Positions 7,553-19,784 of a stretch of DNA of 64,000 nt are shown piece by piece. Each line of letters begins with the position of its first letter. Within the stretch, counting starts at the first letter, position 1. Made by a program: the position numbers and the translations under genes. The notes beneath the pieces are model-generated. The model ran no database searches, was not told the DNA's origin, and was given only the letters and a program-made list of their open reading frames with translations. This stretch comes from Tsukamurella sputi (GTDB lineage Bacteria; Actinomycetota; Actinomycetes; Mycobacteriales; Mycobacteriaceae): NCBI RefSeq assembly GCF_007858445.1, contig NZ_VIGV01000001.1, forward strand, positions 558,001-622,000. Reading direction: 5' to 3'.

Positions 7553-8713
7553 CTACCGCCGGAAGACCGTCTCCAACCGCACCAGCGCCTCTTCGATCTC
7601 GGAGGTCGCGCCGGCGAAACTCAGCCGGATGAAGCGATCGCCCCGGGCCGTGTCGAAGTCCAGGCCCGGGGTGATCGCCACCCCGGTCTCGTCGAGAACC
7701 CGTGCGCACCAGGCGAGTGAGTCGTCGGTGAGGTGCCCGATATCGGCGTAGGCGTAGAAGGCACCGTCGGGCGGCGCGACCTCGGTGACCCCGAGCGCGC
7801 GCAGCCCGGCGAGCACGATCTCCCGGTTCCGGGCGTACCCGGCGACGTGCCCGTCGAGCTCGTCGCGCGCCTCCTCGGAGAATGCGGCGACTGCCGCGTA
7901 CTGGCTGACCGCGGGCGGGCAGATGGTCATGTTGGCGGTGAGCCGCTCGACCGGACGGCGCAGGTACTCGGGCAACAGCATCCACCCGAGCCGCCAGCCG
8001 GTCATCGCGAAGTACTTCGACACCGAGCCCATCACGACCTGCTCCCGCGAGCTCTCCCACGCGCACGCCGTGGGGCGACCGTAGCTGACGCCGTGGTAGA
8101 TCTCGTCGGAGATGAGCAGCGTGCCGTGCGCCTCGCACCAGCGCGCCAGGTCCGCCAAGTCCGACGGTGCGAGAATCGTCCCCGTCGGATTCGCGGGGCT
8201 CGCGACGATGAGCCCCTTCGGGGGCTCCGGCAGCGCCTCCAGCATCGCGACGGTCGGCTGGTAGCGGGTCGCGGCGCCGCAATCGAGTTCCACGACCCGA
8301 CAGCCCAGCGCCGCCAGGGTGTTCCGGTAGGCAGGATACCCGGGCCGCGCCATCACGACGGTGTCGCCCGCGTCGAACGCCGCGAGGAAGATCAGCGTGA
8401 ACGCTCCCGACGAGCCAGTGGTGACCGCCACCGCGTCCGGCGGGACGTCGAGGCCGTAGGTGCGCCTGTAGTGCGCCGCGATCGTCTCCCGCAGCGGGGC
8501 GATGCCCATCGACTCCGTGTACCCGAGCGGGCCCGCATCGAGGGCCGCGTGCGCGGCCGCGAGCACGGGCCGCGGCGCCCCGGCGGACGGCTGACCCGCC
8601 GCCAGCGAGATCACGTCGCCATGGGTCTCCCGGCGCCGCGCCGCCGCGGCCAGCACGTCCATGACGTGGAACATCTCGACATCCGACCGGCGCGCTTCCT
8701 GCATGGGTTCCAT
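7553..8713 (-). CDS. PLP-dependent aminotransferase, class I/II
   Basis: The protein has 386 residues from the ATG at 8713; an ATG at 8704 is also possible. Fold-type I features are clear: SPANPTG with Asn175, DEIYHG with Asp203 and Tyr206, the PLP lysine Lys233 in GSVSKYFAMTGWRLGW, and Arg241 nearby. It should transaminate an aromatic or aliphatic amino acid with 2-oxoglutarate. Specificity (aspartate, aromatic or valine-pyruvate type) cannot be set from sequence alone. It converges on the esterase gene, with 3 bases between the two stops. Confidence 0.92.
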   Translation of the reverse strand: MEPMQEARRSDVEMFHVMDVLAAAARRRETHGDVISLAAGQPSAGAPRPVLAAAHAALDAGPLGYTESMGIAPLRETIAAHYRRTYGLDVPPDAVAVTTGSSGAFTLIFLAAFDAGDTVVMARPGYPAYRNTLAALGCRVVELDCGAATRYQPTVAMLEALPEPPKGLIVASPANPTGTILAPSDLADLARWCEAHGTLLISDEIYHGVSYGRPTACAWESSREQVVMGSVSKYFAMTGWRLGWMLLPEYLRRPVERLTANMTICPPAVSQYAAVAAFSEEARDELDGHVAGYARNREIVLAGLRALGVTEVAPPDGAFYAYADIGHLTDDSLAWCARVLDETGVAITPGLDFDTARGDRFIRLSFAGATSEIEEALVRLETVFRR

Positions 8714-8856
8714 CGTGTCACGGGCCGTGGGCTCGCACGCCCGCGATGACGAGCGCGCGACGCCCACACAGGCCGTCGTGCACGGATTCACCGCGCCGCT
8801 GAGATTTCACGCAACGGCCGTCGAGAGTTCGCCGCCGCGCCTTAGTGTGCGATCGC

Positions 8857-9684
8857 ATGAGCGCATCAGGCAATAAGGGGATCGACCGTCGCGCGGCATT
8901 GGCCGGCCTGCTCGTCGTAGGCACCGGTGCCGCGCTCGCAGGATGTGGCAGCCGGGACTCCTCCTCCGCCGCCGAGGCATCCACGGTGCCCTACTCGGTC
9001 GACGGACGCACTCCCCTCGCCGCGGGCCCCGGCAAGAAGTGGGACGTCGAGGGTAATGCCCAGCGATTCACCGGCAACACCTTCGTGAGCCCCATCCCGC
9101 AGGACTCGGCCTTCTTCCGCGCCGAGAATCGGGCGCAGCAGCTGGTGCGCGAGTCCCGGTTCCGCGACCACTTCGCGCTACTGCCGCACAACAGCATGCA
9201 CATGACCGTGTTCGAAGGCGTGAACCAGAGCCAGCTCGGCACCTCGGAGTGGCCGGCGTGGTTGGCGGGCAAGGACATGCAGGCCGCACATCTGGCGGTC
9301 CTCGACGCCGTGACCCGTGCGAACATCACCGCGCCCCGCTCGGTCACGATGCGCGTCGACGGCCTCGTGCAGCCCCTGTCGAAGGGGCTCGGCGTGAAAC
9401 TCGCGAGCGTCGACGCGGCGACCGAACGCACTCTCCGCGACTTCCGGCAGCGCATGCAGGACCTCCTGCAGATGGCGCCGAAGGGGTTCGAGGCGTACAC
9501 CTTCCACTCGACGCTCGGCTACCGGCTGGTGGAGCAGACCGCCGACGAGAACGACGCCTCCCAGGCCCTGGAGAAGAAGATCCTCGACCTGTTCACCGGC
9601 GACGCCGCCACCGTGACCGTGGATCCCGTGGCGATGAACATCTTCGACGACATGCTCGCCTTCCCGCAGCTGCGCGTCCTCTGA
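8857..9684 (+). CDS. Tat-type lipoprotein with 2H phosphoesterase (DUF1868) domain
   Basis: The protein has 275 residues from the ATG at 8857. The signal peptide carries a twin arginine (Arg11-Arg12) and a lipobox LAGC with Cys30, so it should be a folded protein anchored outside the membrane. The mature part has two H-x-T motifs, HMT (115-117) and HST (217-219), about 100 residues apart. These are the catalytic signature of the 2H phosphoesterase superfamily, and the overall pattern fits DUF1868. Relatives act on cyclic or 2',3'-linked phosphates; the extracellular substrate here is unknown. TAGTGT at 8843-8848 lies 8 bases before the ATG, so a leaderless start is plausible. Confidence 0.82.
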   Translation: MSASGNKGIDRRAALAGLLVVGTGAALAGCGSRDSSSAAEASTVPYSVDGRTPLAAGPGKKWDVEGNAQRFTGNTFVSPIPQDSAFFRAENRAQQLVRESRFRDHFALLPHNSMHMTVFEGVNQSQLGTSEWPAWLAGKDMQAAHLAVLDAVTRANITAPRSVTMRVDGLVQPLSKGLGVKLASVDAATERTLRDFRQRMQDLLQMAPKGFEAYTFHSTLGYRLVEQTADENDASQALEKKILDLFTGDAATVTVDPVAMNIFDDMLAFPQLRVL

Positions 9685-9688
9685 GCAC

Positions 9689-10843
9689 CTACCGCGTCGG
9701 GCGGGTGAGGAAGGCCGTGACCGACCTGCCGATCCGCGTGATCACCACCGTCATCGGCTGTGAACCCTCCAGCTTCAGCTTCTTGCGCAGCACGTCGGGG
9801 TCGACTCCCGCTCCGCGGGTGAGGATCTCGACGGACCCCACGTCGCGCGCCCGCAACTCGGCCCGCAGCGCCTTCTCCGAGAACTTCGCGGAGTCGAGGA
9901 TCTCGAAGCCCCGCTCCCCGGCGGGCACCGCGTCGCCGGTGAGGTAGGCGATCTGGGGGTCCAGCTGCCACAGCCCGTGCCGCGCCGCGTAGTGGCGGAC
10001 GAGACCCGCGCGGATGACGGCCCCGTCGGGCTCGATGAGGTATTTGCCGGCCGGCTCGGGATCCACGTCGTGCGGGTCGGTCGAGAACACCTCGTACCCA
10101 CCGGAACCGGAGCCGCGCAGCACCGTCGCCCGGGTGAGGCCCGGGACGGCGACGGGACCGGACCACAGGCACGCCTCGCGGACGCCACCGTCGAGGGAGA
10201 CGATCTCGACCTCGCCGTCGAAGCCCCGGCGGCGCAGGCCGTCGTAGTCGATACCCGGCGCGGTCTTGACCGCCAGCGACCGACCCGCGTAGGCCTCGCG
10301 CAGGGCCGAGAGCGCGGGCGAGCACTGCTCGGGGTCGACGATGCGCCTCCCGCCGGTCCGGCGCGCGGGATCGGCGATGACGACGTCCGCGGTGGAGGTG
10401 GGGGCCAGCGCATCGGCGACGTGGACCATCGCGCGCGGCACGTTGTGCGCGGCCATCCGCGCCCGGAGCGGGTCGAGGTCGCTGCCGACGACCCGCGGGC
10501 ACACCGGCACCAGCGCACGCAGCTCCGCACCGATCGAGCAGGTCACGTCGTGCACGGACAGCCACGCGAGCCGGCGCGCGCGGTGCTCGGCGACCGCCGC
10601 CGGCGTGGCCTGCTGCACCGCCTCGTCGGTGAGCAGCCAGCCGTCGACGTCACCGAGTTTGGCGGCCGCGCGACGACGCGCCCGCACCTGCTCTATCACC
10701 GCGGAGGCGTGCACGCCGGCGATGCCGCGCACCGTCGCGACGTCCGCGAGGAGCGAGGCGTCCGTCAGCGCAAGGTGGCCCGCCGCGGCCACGGCTGCGG
10801 CGCCGTCGGCCGTGCGGAGATAGGCGAGATCCGCCCCGTCCAA
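9689..10843 (-). CDS. THUMP-like class I SAM methyltransferase (Rv3037c-like)
   Basis: The protein has about 384 residues. The Rossmann core carries DVTCSIGAE (motif I), GSDLDPLR and the DPPR-like motif ADPARRTGG. The C-terminal part (about 270-384) is the THUMP-like module ending VVITRIGRSV. Position and neighbours match Rv3037c of M. tuberculosis. The likely target is RNA, but none is proven for this family. I chose TTG at 10843, behind GGGCGGGCGGA, because no ATG or GTG fits the conserved N terminus LDGADLAYLRTADG. It starts 14 bases after the stop of the next methyltransferase and is probably co-transcribed with it. Confidence 0.85.
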   Translation of the reverse strand: MDGADLAYLRTADGAAAVAAAGHLALTDASLLADVATVRGIAGVHASAVIEQVRARRRAAAKLGDVDGWLLTDEAVQQATPAAVAEHRARRLAWLSVHDVTCSIGAELRALVPVCPRVVGSDLDPLRARMAAHNVPRAMVHVADALAPTSTADVVIADPARRTGGRRIVDPEQCSPALSALREAYAGRSLAVKTAPGIDYDGLRRRGFDGEVEIVSLDGGVREACLWSGPVAVPGLTRATVLRGSGSGGYEVFSTDPHDVDPEPAGKYLIEPDGAVIRAGLVRHYAARHGLWQLDPQIAYLTGDAVPAGERGFEILDSAKFSEKALRAELRARDVGSVEILTRGAGVDPDVLRKKLKLEGSQPMTVVITRIGRSVTAFLTRPTR

Positions 10844-10857
10844 TCCGCCCGCCCGGA

Positions 10858-11820
10858 CTACTCGGGCTTGATGCCCGTGATGGCCAGGTTGTAGAAGAAC
10901 TTGCGCGGAACGACGCGACGCATCACGGCCTCGTCGAGGGCGGAGAGCTTCTTCCAGCCGCCGAAGGCGAACCCGGCCCAGCCGAAGCCCAGCTTCTCGG
11001 GCGGCACGGCCGCCTCGAAGGTGCGCACCGGCCACCCGAGGAAGGCCGCGGTGAACTCGTCCGTGGTGGCCTCGACCTCGACGGCGCCGGCGCGCGCCGC
11101 CATGGCCTCCATCTGGTCCGGATCGAAGGTGTGGATGTCGACGACCGCCTCGAGCGCCGCGGCACGCGAGGACTCGTCGAGCTCGGCCTGCGGCCGGCGC
11201 CAGTCCGCGAGGAAGGGGAGCTTCGTCGCGTTAGTGGTGATGCCCCAGGTGATCCGCCCCAGCCAGCGCGCGTAGAAGTCGCCGATGGTGGTGGGCTCGC
11301 CCGCGAAGACGAAGCGGCCGCCCGGCTTGAGCACGCGCAGCACTTCGCGCAGCGACTGCTCCACGTCGGGGATGTGGTGCAGCACGGCATGGCCGACGAC
11401 CAGGTCGAAGGTGTTGTCCTCGTAGGGGATGGTCTCGGCGTCCGCGACGCGGCCGTCGACGGTGTGGCCGAGGGCCTCACCGTTGCGCAGCGCCACCTTC
11501 ACCATGCCGGGCGAGAGGTCGGTGACCGAGCCGGTCTCCGCGACCCCCGCCGACATGAGGTTGAGCAGGAAGAAGCCGGTGCCGCAGCCCAGCTCCAGGG
11601 CACGGCCGTAGGGCTTCTCGTTCTCCCCGCCGGTGGCGGCCTCGAAACGATCGCGGGCGTAATCGATGCACCGCTCGTCGAAGCTGATGTGCCACTTCTC
11701 GTCGTACGTCTCGGCCTCCCAGTCGTGGTAGAGCACCTGGGCGAGCTTCGTATCGGAGAATGCGGCCTCAACCTCGTCCGCCGTGGCGTGCGGGTTGGGA
11801 GCCGGCTGCTGGTCGGTCAT
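10858..11820 (-). CDS. Class I SAM-dependent methyltransferase (Rv3038c-like)
   Basis: The protein has 320 residues. The SAM-binding site is ALELGCGTGFFLLNL (about residues 73-87), followed by VTDLSPGMVKVA and the post-motif LKPGGRFVFAGEP. It resembles UbiE/Methyltransf_11 enzymes acting on small molecules or lipids. The C-terminal 120 residues form an additional domain seen in mycobacterial relatives. It sits between an echA17-like gene and a THUMP-like methyltransferase, as in M. tuberculosis Rv3037c-Rv3039c. The substrate is unknown. Confidence 0.88.
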   Translation of the reverse strand: MTDQQPAPNPHATADEVEAAFSDTKLAQVLYHDWEAETYDEKWHISFDERCIDYARDRFEAATGGENEKPYGRALELGCGTGFFLLNLMSAGVAETGSVTDLSPGMVKVALRNGEALGHTVDGRVADAETIPYEDNTFDLVVGHAVLHHIPDVEQSLREVLRVLKPGGRFVFAGEPTTIGDFYARWLGRITWGITTNATKLPFLADWRRPQAELDESSRAAALEAVVDIHTFDPDQMEAMAARAGAVEVEATTDEFTAAFLGWPVRTFEAAVPPEKLGFGWAGFAFGGWKKLSALDEAVMRRVVPRKFFYNLAITGIKPE

Positions 11821-11932
11821 GAAGGCCTTTCGAGAAGATTGTTCCCGTCAGGTTACCGCCCGGTCAGATCACCGCCAACCCGCGTGATGAGAACAGGTTC
11901 TGCCGCAGCCGGCCGTCGCGGACGCCGCGGGA

Positions 11933-12721
11933 CTACTTGCCGACGAACTTCGCCTTGCCCGGCCCGTTCTCGACGAAGGAGGTCATGCCGATGGTGCGGT
12001 CCTCGGTGGCGAACAGCCCGGCGAAGAGGTGACGCTCGATGGCGAGGCCCGTGTTCAGGTCGGTGTCGAGGCCCTGATCGATGGCCTGCTTCGCGGCCCG
12101 CAGCGCCTGCGAGGCCGCACCCGAGAACTGCTTCGCCCAGTTCAGGGCGGCGTTGTAGACCTCGTCGGGTGCGACGACCTCGTCGACCAGACCGATCTGC
12201 AGGGCCTCGTCGGCGCCGACGAACCGGCCGGTGAAGACCATGTCCTTGGCCTTCGCCGGGCCCACCAGGCGCGCGAGGCGCTGGGTGCCGCCGCCCCCGG
12301 GGATCACGCCGAGCAGGATCTCGGGCACGCCCACCTTGGCATTGTCGCCGACGATGCGGCGATCGGCGCCGAGCGCGACCTCGAGGCCGCCGCCGAGCGC
12401 GTAGCCCGTGATGGCCGCGACGGTGGGCTTGGTGATCGAGGCGATCGCCGACAGGCCGCTCTGGAGAAGGGCGATGGCCTCGCTCATGTCCGTGTAGCCC
12501 ATCGCCTGCATCTCCTTGATGTCGGCGCCGGCCGCGAAGACCTTCGGTCCGCCGTAGACGACGACGGCCTTGATGTCGTCGCGACGGTTCACCTCGGCGG
12601 CGAGCTGCAGCAGCTCGGTCTGCACCTGCGAGTTGATCGCGTTCATCGGCGGCCGGTTCAGGCGGATGGTGCCGATGCCGGGGTGCTCGTCGGAGGTCTC
12701 GAGGGTCACGAATTCAGTCAT
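11933..12721 (-). CDS. Enoyl-CoA hydratase/isomerase (EchA17-like)
   Basis: This 262-residue crotonase-fold protein should hydrate trans-2-enoyl-CoA in fatty-acid beta-oxidation. The oxyanion-hole segments are FAAGADIKEM and ALGGGLEVAL. The catalytic glutamates are plausible in VPEILLGVIPGGGGTQRL and nearby. The N terminus (MTEFVTLETSDEHPGIGTI) and the gene order resemble EchA17 (Rv3039c). A TAATCT element (12735-12730, minus strand) lies 8 bases before the ATG and GGGG is close to the start, so the leader is very short or absent. The 62-bp gap to the Nudix gene upstream shows no terminator. Confidence 0.9.
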   Translation of the reverse strand: MTEFVTLETSDEHPGIGTIRLNRPPMNAINSQVQTELLQLAAEVNRRDDIKAVVVYGGPKVFAAGADIKEMQAMGYTDMSEAIALLQSGLSAIASITKPTVAAITGYALGGGLEVALGADRRIVGDNAKVGVPEILLGVIPGGGGTQRLARLVGPAKAKDMVFTGRFVGADEALQIGLVDEVVAPDEVYNAALNWAKQFSGAASQALRAAKQAIDQGLDTDLNTGLAIERHLFAGLFATEDRTIGMTSFVENGPGKAKFVGK

Positions 12722-12783
12722 GACCCCAGAGATTACCGGGTGCCGACCCGATTAGTTGGACGTCCACGTAAATCCGGGCCCGC

Positions 12784-13404
12784 TCAGTAGATCGTCGAGC
12801 CGGCGGCGTACTCCGCCCACCCCGGGAAGCGCCGCTCCTCACGCGTCATCCCGTCGACGATCGCGACCGGCGTCAGGTCCGCACCCTCCGCTGCCCAGCC
12901 CAGCGCGTCCTCGACCGTGTCGAAGGGCAGCAGCTGGAACAGCTGCGAATAGGTGGGCGCCATGAGCTTGTTGCGGCCCGCGAGCCAAGCGTCGATCACG
13001 GCCTGCGGCCGGTGCCAGCCGGCCGAGACCGCTTCGGTGGTCACGCACGTCGCCTCCTGGCCCGCGGGCAGCGGGGCGAGGTAGAACATCGTGTCGTACC
13101 GGCGCGGCCTGCCGGGCGGGGTGACCCACCGCGAGAGCGGCACCAGATCGTCGGGATCCACCCGCACGCCGCACTCCTCGTGCGTCTCCCGCGCCGCGGT
13201 CACGCGCAGGTCGTCGCCGTCCGACGGCTCGATGCCACCGCCCGGAAACACCGTCACATCGGGTGCGAACTCCATGCCGCTCGCCCGCGTCTGCACGAAG
13301 ACCTCCAGGCCCTCCGGCGCCGTGCGCAGCAGCAGTACGGTGGCCGCCGGCCGGATCGGGACGTCGGCGAGATCCCTGCGGTGCCCCGCCCCCTGCCCGC
13401 TCAT
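12784..13404 (-). CDS. Nudix hydrolase (Rv3040c-like)
   Basis: The protein has 206 residues. The Nudix box is GGGIEPSDGDDLRVTAARET followed by HEECGV. The final REThEECGV is canonical, whereas the segment before it is longer than the usual G-x5-E-x7 spacing. It should hydrolyse a nucleoside diphosphate linked to another moiety; the long C-terminal domain resembles CoA- or ADP-sugar-type members. The ATG overlaps the stop of the ABC ATPase gene in an ATGA junction, so the two are translationally coupled. Placement matches Rv3040c-Rv3041c. Confidence 0.9.
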   Translation of the reverse strand: MSGQGAGHRRDLADVPIRPAATVLLLRTAPEGLEVFVQTRASGMEFAPDVTVFPGGGIEPSDGDDLRVTAARETHEECGVRVDPDDLVPLSRWVTPPGRPRRYDTMFYLAPLPAGQEATCVTTEAVSAGWHRPQAVIDAWLAGRNKLMAPTYSQLFQLLPFDTVEDALGWAAEGADLTPVAIVDGMTREERRFPGWAEYAAGSTIY

Positions 13405-14270
13405 GCCTGCAGCCTCCGGCGTCCGGGGCGCGAGGCCCGTCGGGCGAAGAACCGGCCGTCCACCTCGTCGAGCAGGATGCGCTGGCTGAAGGTCTCCGAG
13501 AGCACCTCGGCGGTGAGCACGTCGCCGATGAGGCCCTGCGCGACCACGCCGCCCTCTTTGAGCAGCAGCGCGTGGGTGAAGCCGGGCGGCACCTCCTCGA
13601 CGTGGTGCGTCACCAGCACCGTGGCCGGCGCGTCGGGGTCGTGGGCCAGCGTGTCGAGCCGGGCGACGAGCTCCTCGCGGCCGCCGAGGTCGAGGCCCGC
13701 GGCGGGCTCGTCGAGCAGCATCAGCTCCGGGTCGGTCATGAGCGCCCGGGCGATGAGCACGCGCTTGCGCTCGCCCTCCGAGAGCGTGCCGAACCGGCGG
13801 TTCGCCAGGTGCTCGGCCCCCATCGACTCGAGCACGTCGACGGCGCGGCCGATGTCCACCTCGTCGTACCGCTCGCGCCAGCGGCCGAGCACCGCGTACC
13901 CGGCGGACACCACGAGATCGGTCACGAGCTCGTCGTCGGGCACCCGCGAGGCCAGGGCCGCCGAGCACACGCCGATCCGCGCGGTGAGGTCCTGCACGAC
14001 GGTCTTCCCCAGCACCTCGCCCAGGATGTGCGCGGTACCCGCGCTGGGGAAGTCCTGCGCCGAGGCGAGGCGCATGAGCGAGGTCTTGCCCGCGCCGTTG
14101 GGGCCGATCACGACCCAGCGCTCGTCCAGTTCGACCCGCCAGTCGATGGGGCCCACCAGGGTCCGGCCGTCGCGCCGCAGGCTCACGCCGCGGAAGTCGA
14201 TCAACAGATCCTGGTCGGGTTCGTCGGAGGGGGCGGCGGGCGCGGTGGAAACGGCGGCGGGATCGGACAC
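13401..14270 (-). CDS. ABC transporter ATP-binding protein (Rv3041c-like)
   Basis: The protein has about 289 residues. The Walker A motif is GPNGAGKTS, the signature is LSEGERKR and Walker B is ELMLLDEPAAGLDLGG, with the switch histidine in VLVTHHVEEV. No permease gene is adjacent, so it is an orphan ATPase of the ModF/YlmA-like type. The GTG at 14270 is preceded by AGGATGG. An acidic Pro/Ala-rich N-terminal tail of about 25 residues precedes the domain. It is divergent from the glycogen debranching gene, with only about 50 bases between them. Confidence 0.9.
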   Translation of the reverse strand: MSDPAAVSTAPAAPSDEPDQDLLIDFRGVSLRRDGRTLVGPIDWRVELDERWVVIGPNGAGKTSLMRLASAQDFPSAGTAHILGEVLGKTVVQDLTARIGVCSAALASRVPDDELVTDLVVSAGYAVLGRWRERYDEVDIGRAVDVLESMGAEHLANRRFGTLSEGERKRVLIARALMTDPELMLLDEPAAGLDLGGREELVARLDTLAHDPDAPATVLVTHHVEEVPPGFTHALLLKEGGVVAQGLIGDVLTAEVLSETFSQRILLDEVDGRFFARRASRPGRRRLQA

Positions 14271-14319
14271 ATCACCATCCTGCCGCACGGGACCGGTCGC
14301 GGTTGGCAGGATGGTCCCC

Positions 14320-16479
14320 GTGTCCACAGACCACCGCTCCCCCACCCCCGGCGCCGCTCACCCCCTCGGCGCCGTCCCGCAGCCCGGCGGCGTGAACTTC
14401 GCCGTGCACGCGCCACAGGCGACCGACGTCTGGGTCTGCCTCGTCGAGACCGACGATTCCGGCGCGCGCCGCGAGCAGCGCCTCCGCCTCCCCGCCCAGA
14501 CCGCCGGCGTGCACCACGGATTCGTCGCGGGCATCGGAGAGGGCGCGCGGTACTGCCTGCGCGCCACGGGGCCGTGGCAGCCGGAGAGCGGACTCCGGTT
14601 CAACGAGCACAAGGCGCTCGTCGACCCGTACGCGCGACGGCTCGACGGCGCCCTCGGCGACGGAGCGGCCCTCCTCCCCTACGGCGAGGACGGCGGACCG
14701 TCGGAGACGGATTCACTCGGCGACATCCCCCTCTCGGTCGTCACAGGAGCGCCCCCGGCGCCCGAACCCGGACCCGGCATCCCGTGGGACCGGACGGTGA
14801 TCTGCGAGGTGCACGTGGGCTCCTACACCGCGCGGCATCCGGGAGTGCCCGAGGAACTGCGCGGCACCTACTTGGGCCTCGCCCAGCCGGCGGTGATCGA
14901 GCACCTGCGCAGGATCGGCGTCACCGCGGTCGAGCTCCTGCCGGTGCAGGCCTGCCTCACCGAGCCGGGCGTCCGGGACCGCGGGATGCGCAACCACTGG
15001 GGCTATTCGACGGGGGCCTACTTCGCCCCGGATCCCCGGTACGCGGCCCGGCCCGGGCACGAGGTCGAGGAGTTCGCGCAGCTCGTCTCCGCGCTGCACT
15101 CCGCCGGACTCGAGGTGCTGATGGACGTGGTCTACAACCACACCGCCGAGGAGTCCGTCTCCGGTCCGTCGCTGTCCTGGCGCGGACTCGACGCCCCCGG
15201 CTACTACCTGCTCGAGGACGGCGAGGACCTGGATTACACGGGCTGCGGCAACACCGTTGACTGCGCCTCACCGGCCGCGGTGCGGATGGTGCTCGACAGC
15301 CTGCGGTACTTCGCCGGGGAGTTCGGGGTGGACGGCTTCCGCTTCGACCTCGCGAGCGTCCTGGGCCGCGGCCGGACCGGCACGGGACCGCAGGGGCCCG
15401 TGATCCCCTTCGATCACCGCGCGCCGCTGCTGACGGCGATCGCCGCGGATCCCGTGCTCAGCACCCGCAAGCTCATCGCGGAGCCCTGGGACGCCACGGG
15501 CGAGGGCTACCGGGTGGGCGGATTCCCGCCCGTCTGGGCCGAGTGGAACGACCGCTACCGCGACACGGTCCGCGACTTCTTCGCCGGCGGCGCGACCGTG
15601 GGCGCCTTGGCCTCCCGGGTCTCCGGCAGCCAGGACCTGTTCGGCGCGCAGGGCCGCACGCCCTTCTCGTCGATCAACTTCATCACCGCCCACGACGGCT
15701 TCACGGCCCGGGACCTGGTCAGCTACGAGCGCAAGCACAACGAGGCCAACGGCGAGAACAACCGGGACGGCACCGACAACAACCACTCCGTGAACCACGG
15801 CTTCGAGGGCGGCACCACCGATCCCGCGATCCTCGCGGCCCGCGCGGCGCACGTCCGGGCGCTGCTCGCGACGCTCCTGCTGTCGACCGGCACGCCGATG
15901 CTGCTCGGCGGCGACGAGCTGGGGCACACCCAGTACGGCAACAACAACGCCTACTGCGTCCCCGAGGGCACTCCGGCCGCCGAGGCCTTCGCGGTGGACT
16001 GGGACGCCGCCGACGCCGACCTGATCGCCTTCGTCGCCCGCGTCGCGGCGGTCCGGCGCGCGGCCCCGGTACTGCGGCAGCACGAGTTCTTCGACGGTCG
16101 CGCGACCAAGGACGGCGAGCCCGACCTCGCGTGGTTCGGCGCCGACGGGACCGAGATGCCGGGTGAGGACTGGCAGTCGCCGGAGGTGCGCACGCTGCAG
16201 GCCTGGGTCGACGGGTCGGACGTCCGCGCGCCCGGCCGCGACGCCGCGCTCGCCGAGAAGGACGCGCTCATCGTCTGGCACGCGGGCGGCGAGGCCACCG
16301 TGGTGCTGGGCGGCCCCGAATCGTGCACGCACGACTGGGAGCTGATCGTGGACACCACCCTGCCGACGGGCGATCCGGGTGCCGCTCCGGATGGTGCCAC
16401 GACAAGCCGGACCGTCTTCCCGTCACGCGCCGAGGTCAAGGTCTCCGGCCCGACTGTGCTCGCCTTCCAGCAGGCCTGA
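14320..16479 (+). CDS. glgX: Glycogen debranching enzyme (isoamylase type)
   Basis: This 719-residue GH13 enzyme should hydrolyse alpha-1,6 branches in glycogen or maltodextrin. An N-terminal CBM48-like domain (about 15-110) precedes the barrel. The conserved regions are DVVYNHT, GFRFDLA with nucleophile Asp343, LIAEPWD with acid/base Glu388, and FITAHDG with Asp459. A C-terminal beta domain follows. Mycobacterial treX lies in a treXYZ operon, but here the gene is alone inside the Rv3041c/serB2 block. The GTG at 14320 is preceded by GGCAGGA; ATG 14311 is an alternative. It converges on serB2 with 5 bases between stops. Confidence 0.95.
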   Translation: MSTDHRSPTPGAAHPLGAVPQPGGVNFAVHAPQATDVWVCLVETDDSGARREQRLRLPAQTAGVHHGFVAGIGEGARYCLRATGPWQPESGLRFNEHKALVDPYARRLDGALGDGAALLPYGEDGGPSETDSLGDIPLSVVTGAPPAPEPGPGIPWDRTVICEVHVGSYTARHPGVPEELRGTYLGLAQPAVIEHLRRIGVTAVELLPVQACLTEPGVRDRGMRNHWGYSTGAYFAPDPRYAARPGHEVEEFAQLVSALHSAGLEVLMDVVYNHTAEESVSGPSLSWRGLDAPGYYLLEDGEDLDYTGCGNTVDCASPAAVRMVLDSLRYFAGEFGVDGFRFDLASVLGRGRTGTGPQGPVIPFDHRAPLLTAIAADPVLSTRKLIAEPWDATGEGYRVGGFPPVWAEWNDRYRDTVRDFFAGGATVGALASRVSGSQDLFGAQGRTPFSSINFITAHDGFTARDLVSYERKHNEANGENNRDGTDNNHSVNHGFEGGTTDPAILAARAAHVRALLATLLLSTGTPMLLGGDELGHTQYGNNNAYCVPEGTPAAEAFAVDWDAADADLIAFVARVAAVRRAAPVLRQHEFFDGRATKDGEPDLAWFGADGTEMPGEDWQSPEVRTLQAWVDGSDVRAPGRDAALAEKDALIVWHAGGEATVVLGGPESCTHDWELIVDTTLPTGDPGAAPDGATTSRTVFPSRAEVKVSGPTVLAFQQA

Positions 16480-16484
16480 CGCGC

Positions 16485-19539
<3,055 letters not shown>

Positions 19540-19784
19540 AAATCCTCCTGCCCTGGGCCACCTGCACCGCGGCTGTCGGTACCGGCTTCAGGCCTCTTCA
19601 ATCAGGTCTTTCGGGCGGTGTTCGCTCACGGCGGACGCCACCCTTGTGGGGTAAGCGTAGCCCCTCGCCCCCGGGCTTGTCTTCGCGGTCCTACTCTGCG
19701 TCGTACTCGCGTCGCGGAGCCGGCCGGAACGGCCGCTACTGCTACCGTGGCGCACGGCCGGAACTACAGGTGAGGACAGTCGTC

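Noticed and set aside
19540-19784. Search for an IdeR-type iron box in the ctaD-fecB intergenic region
   Set aside because: I could not see the 19-bp TTAGGTTAGGCTAACCTAA-like palindrome. The hairpin-like CCACCCTTGTGGGG is too short to call.
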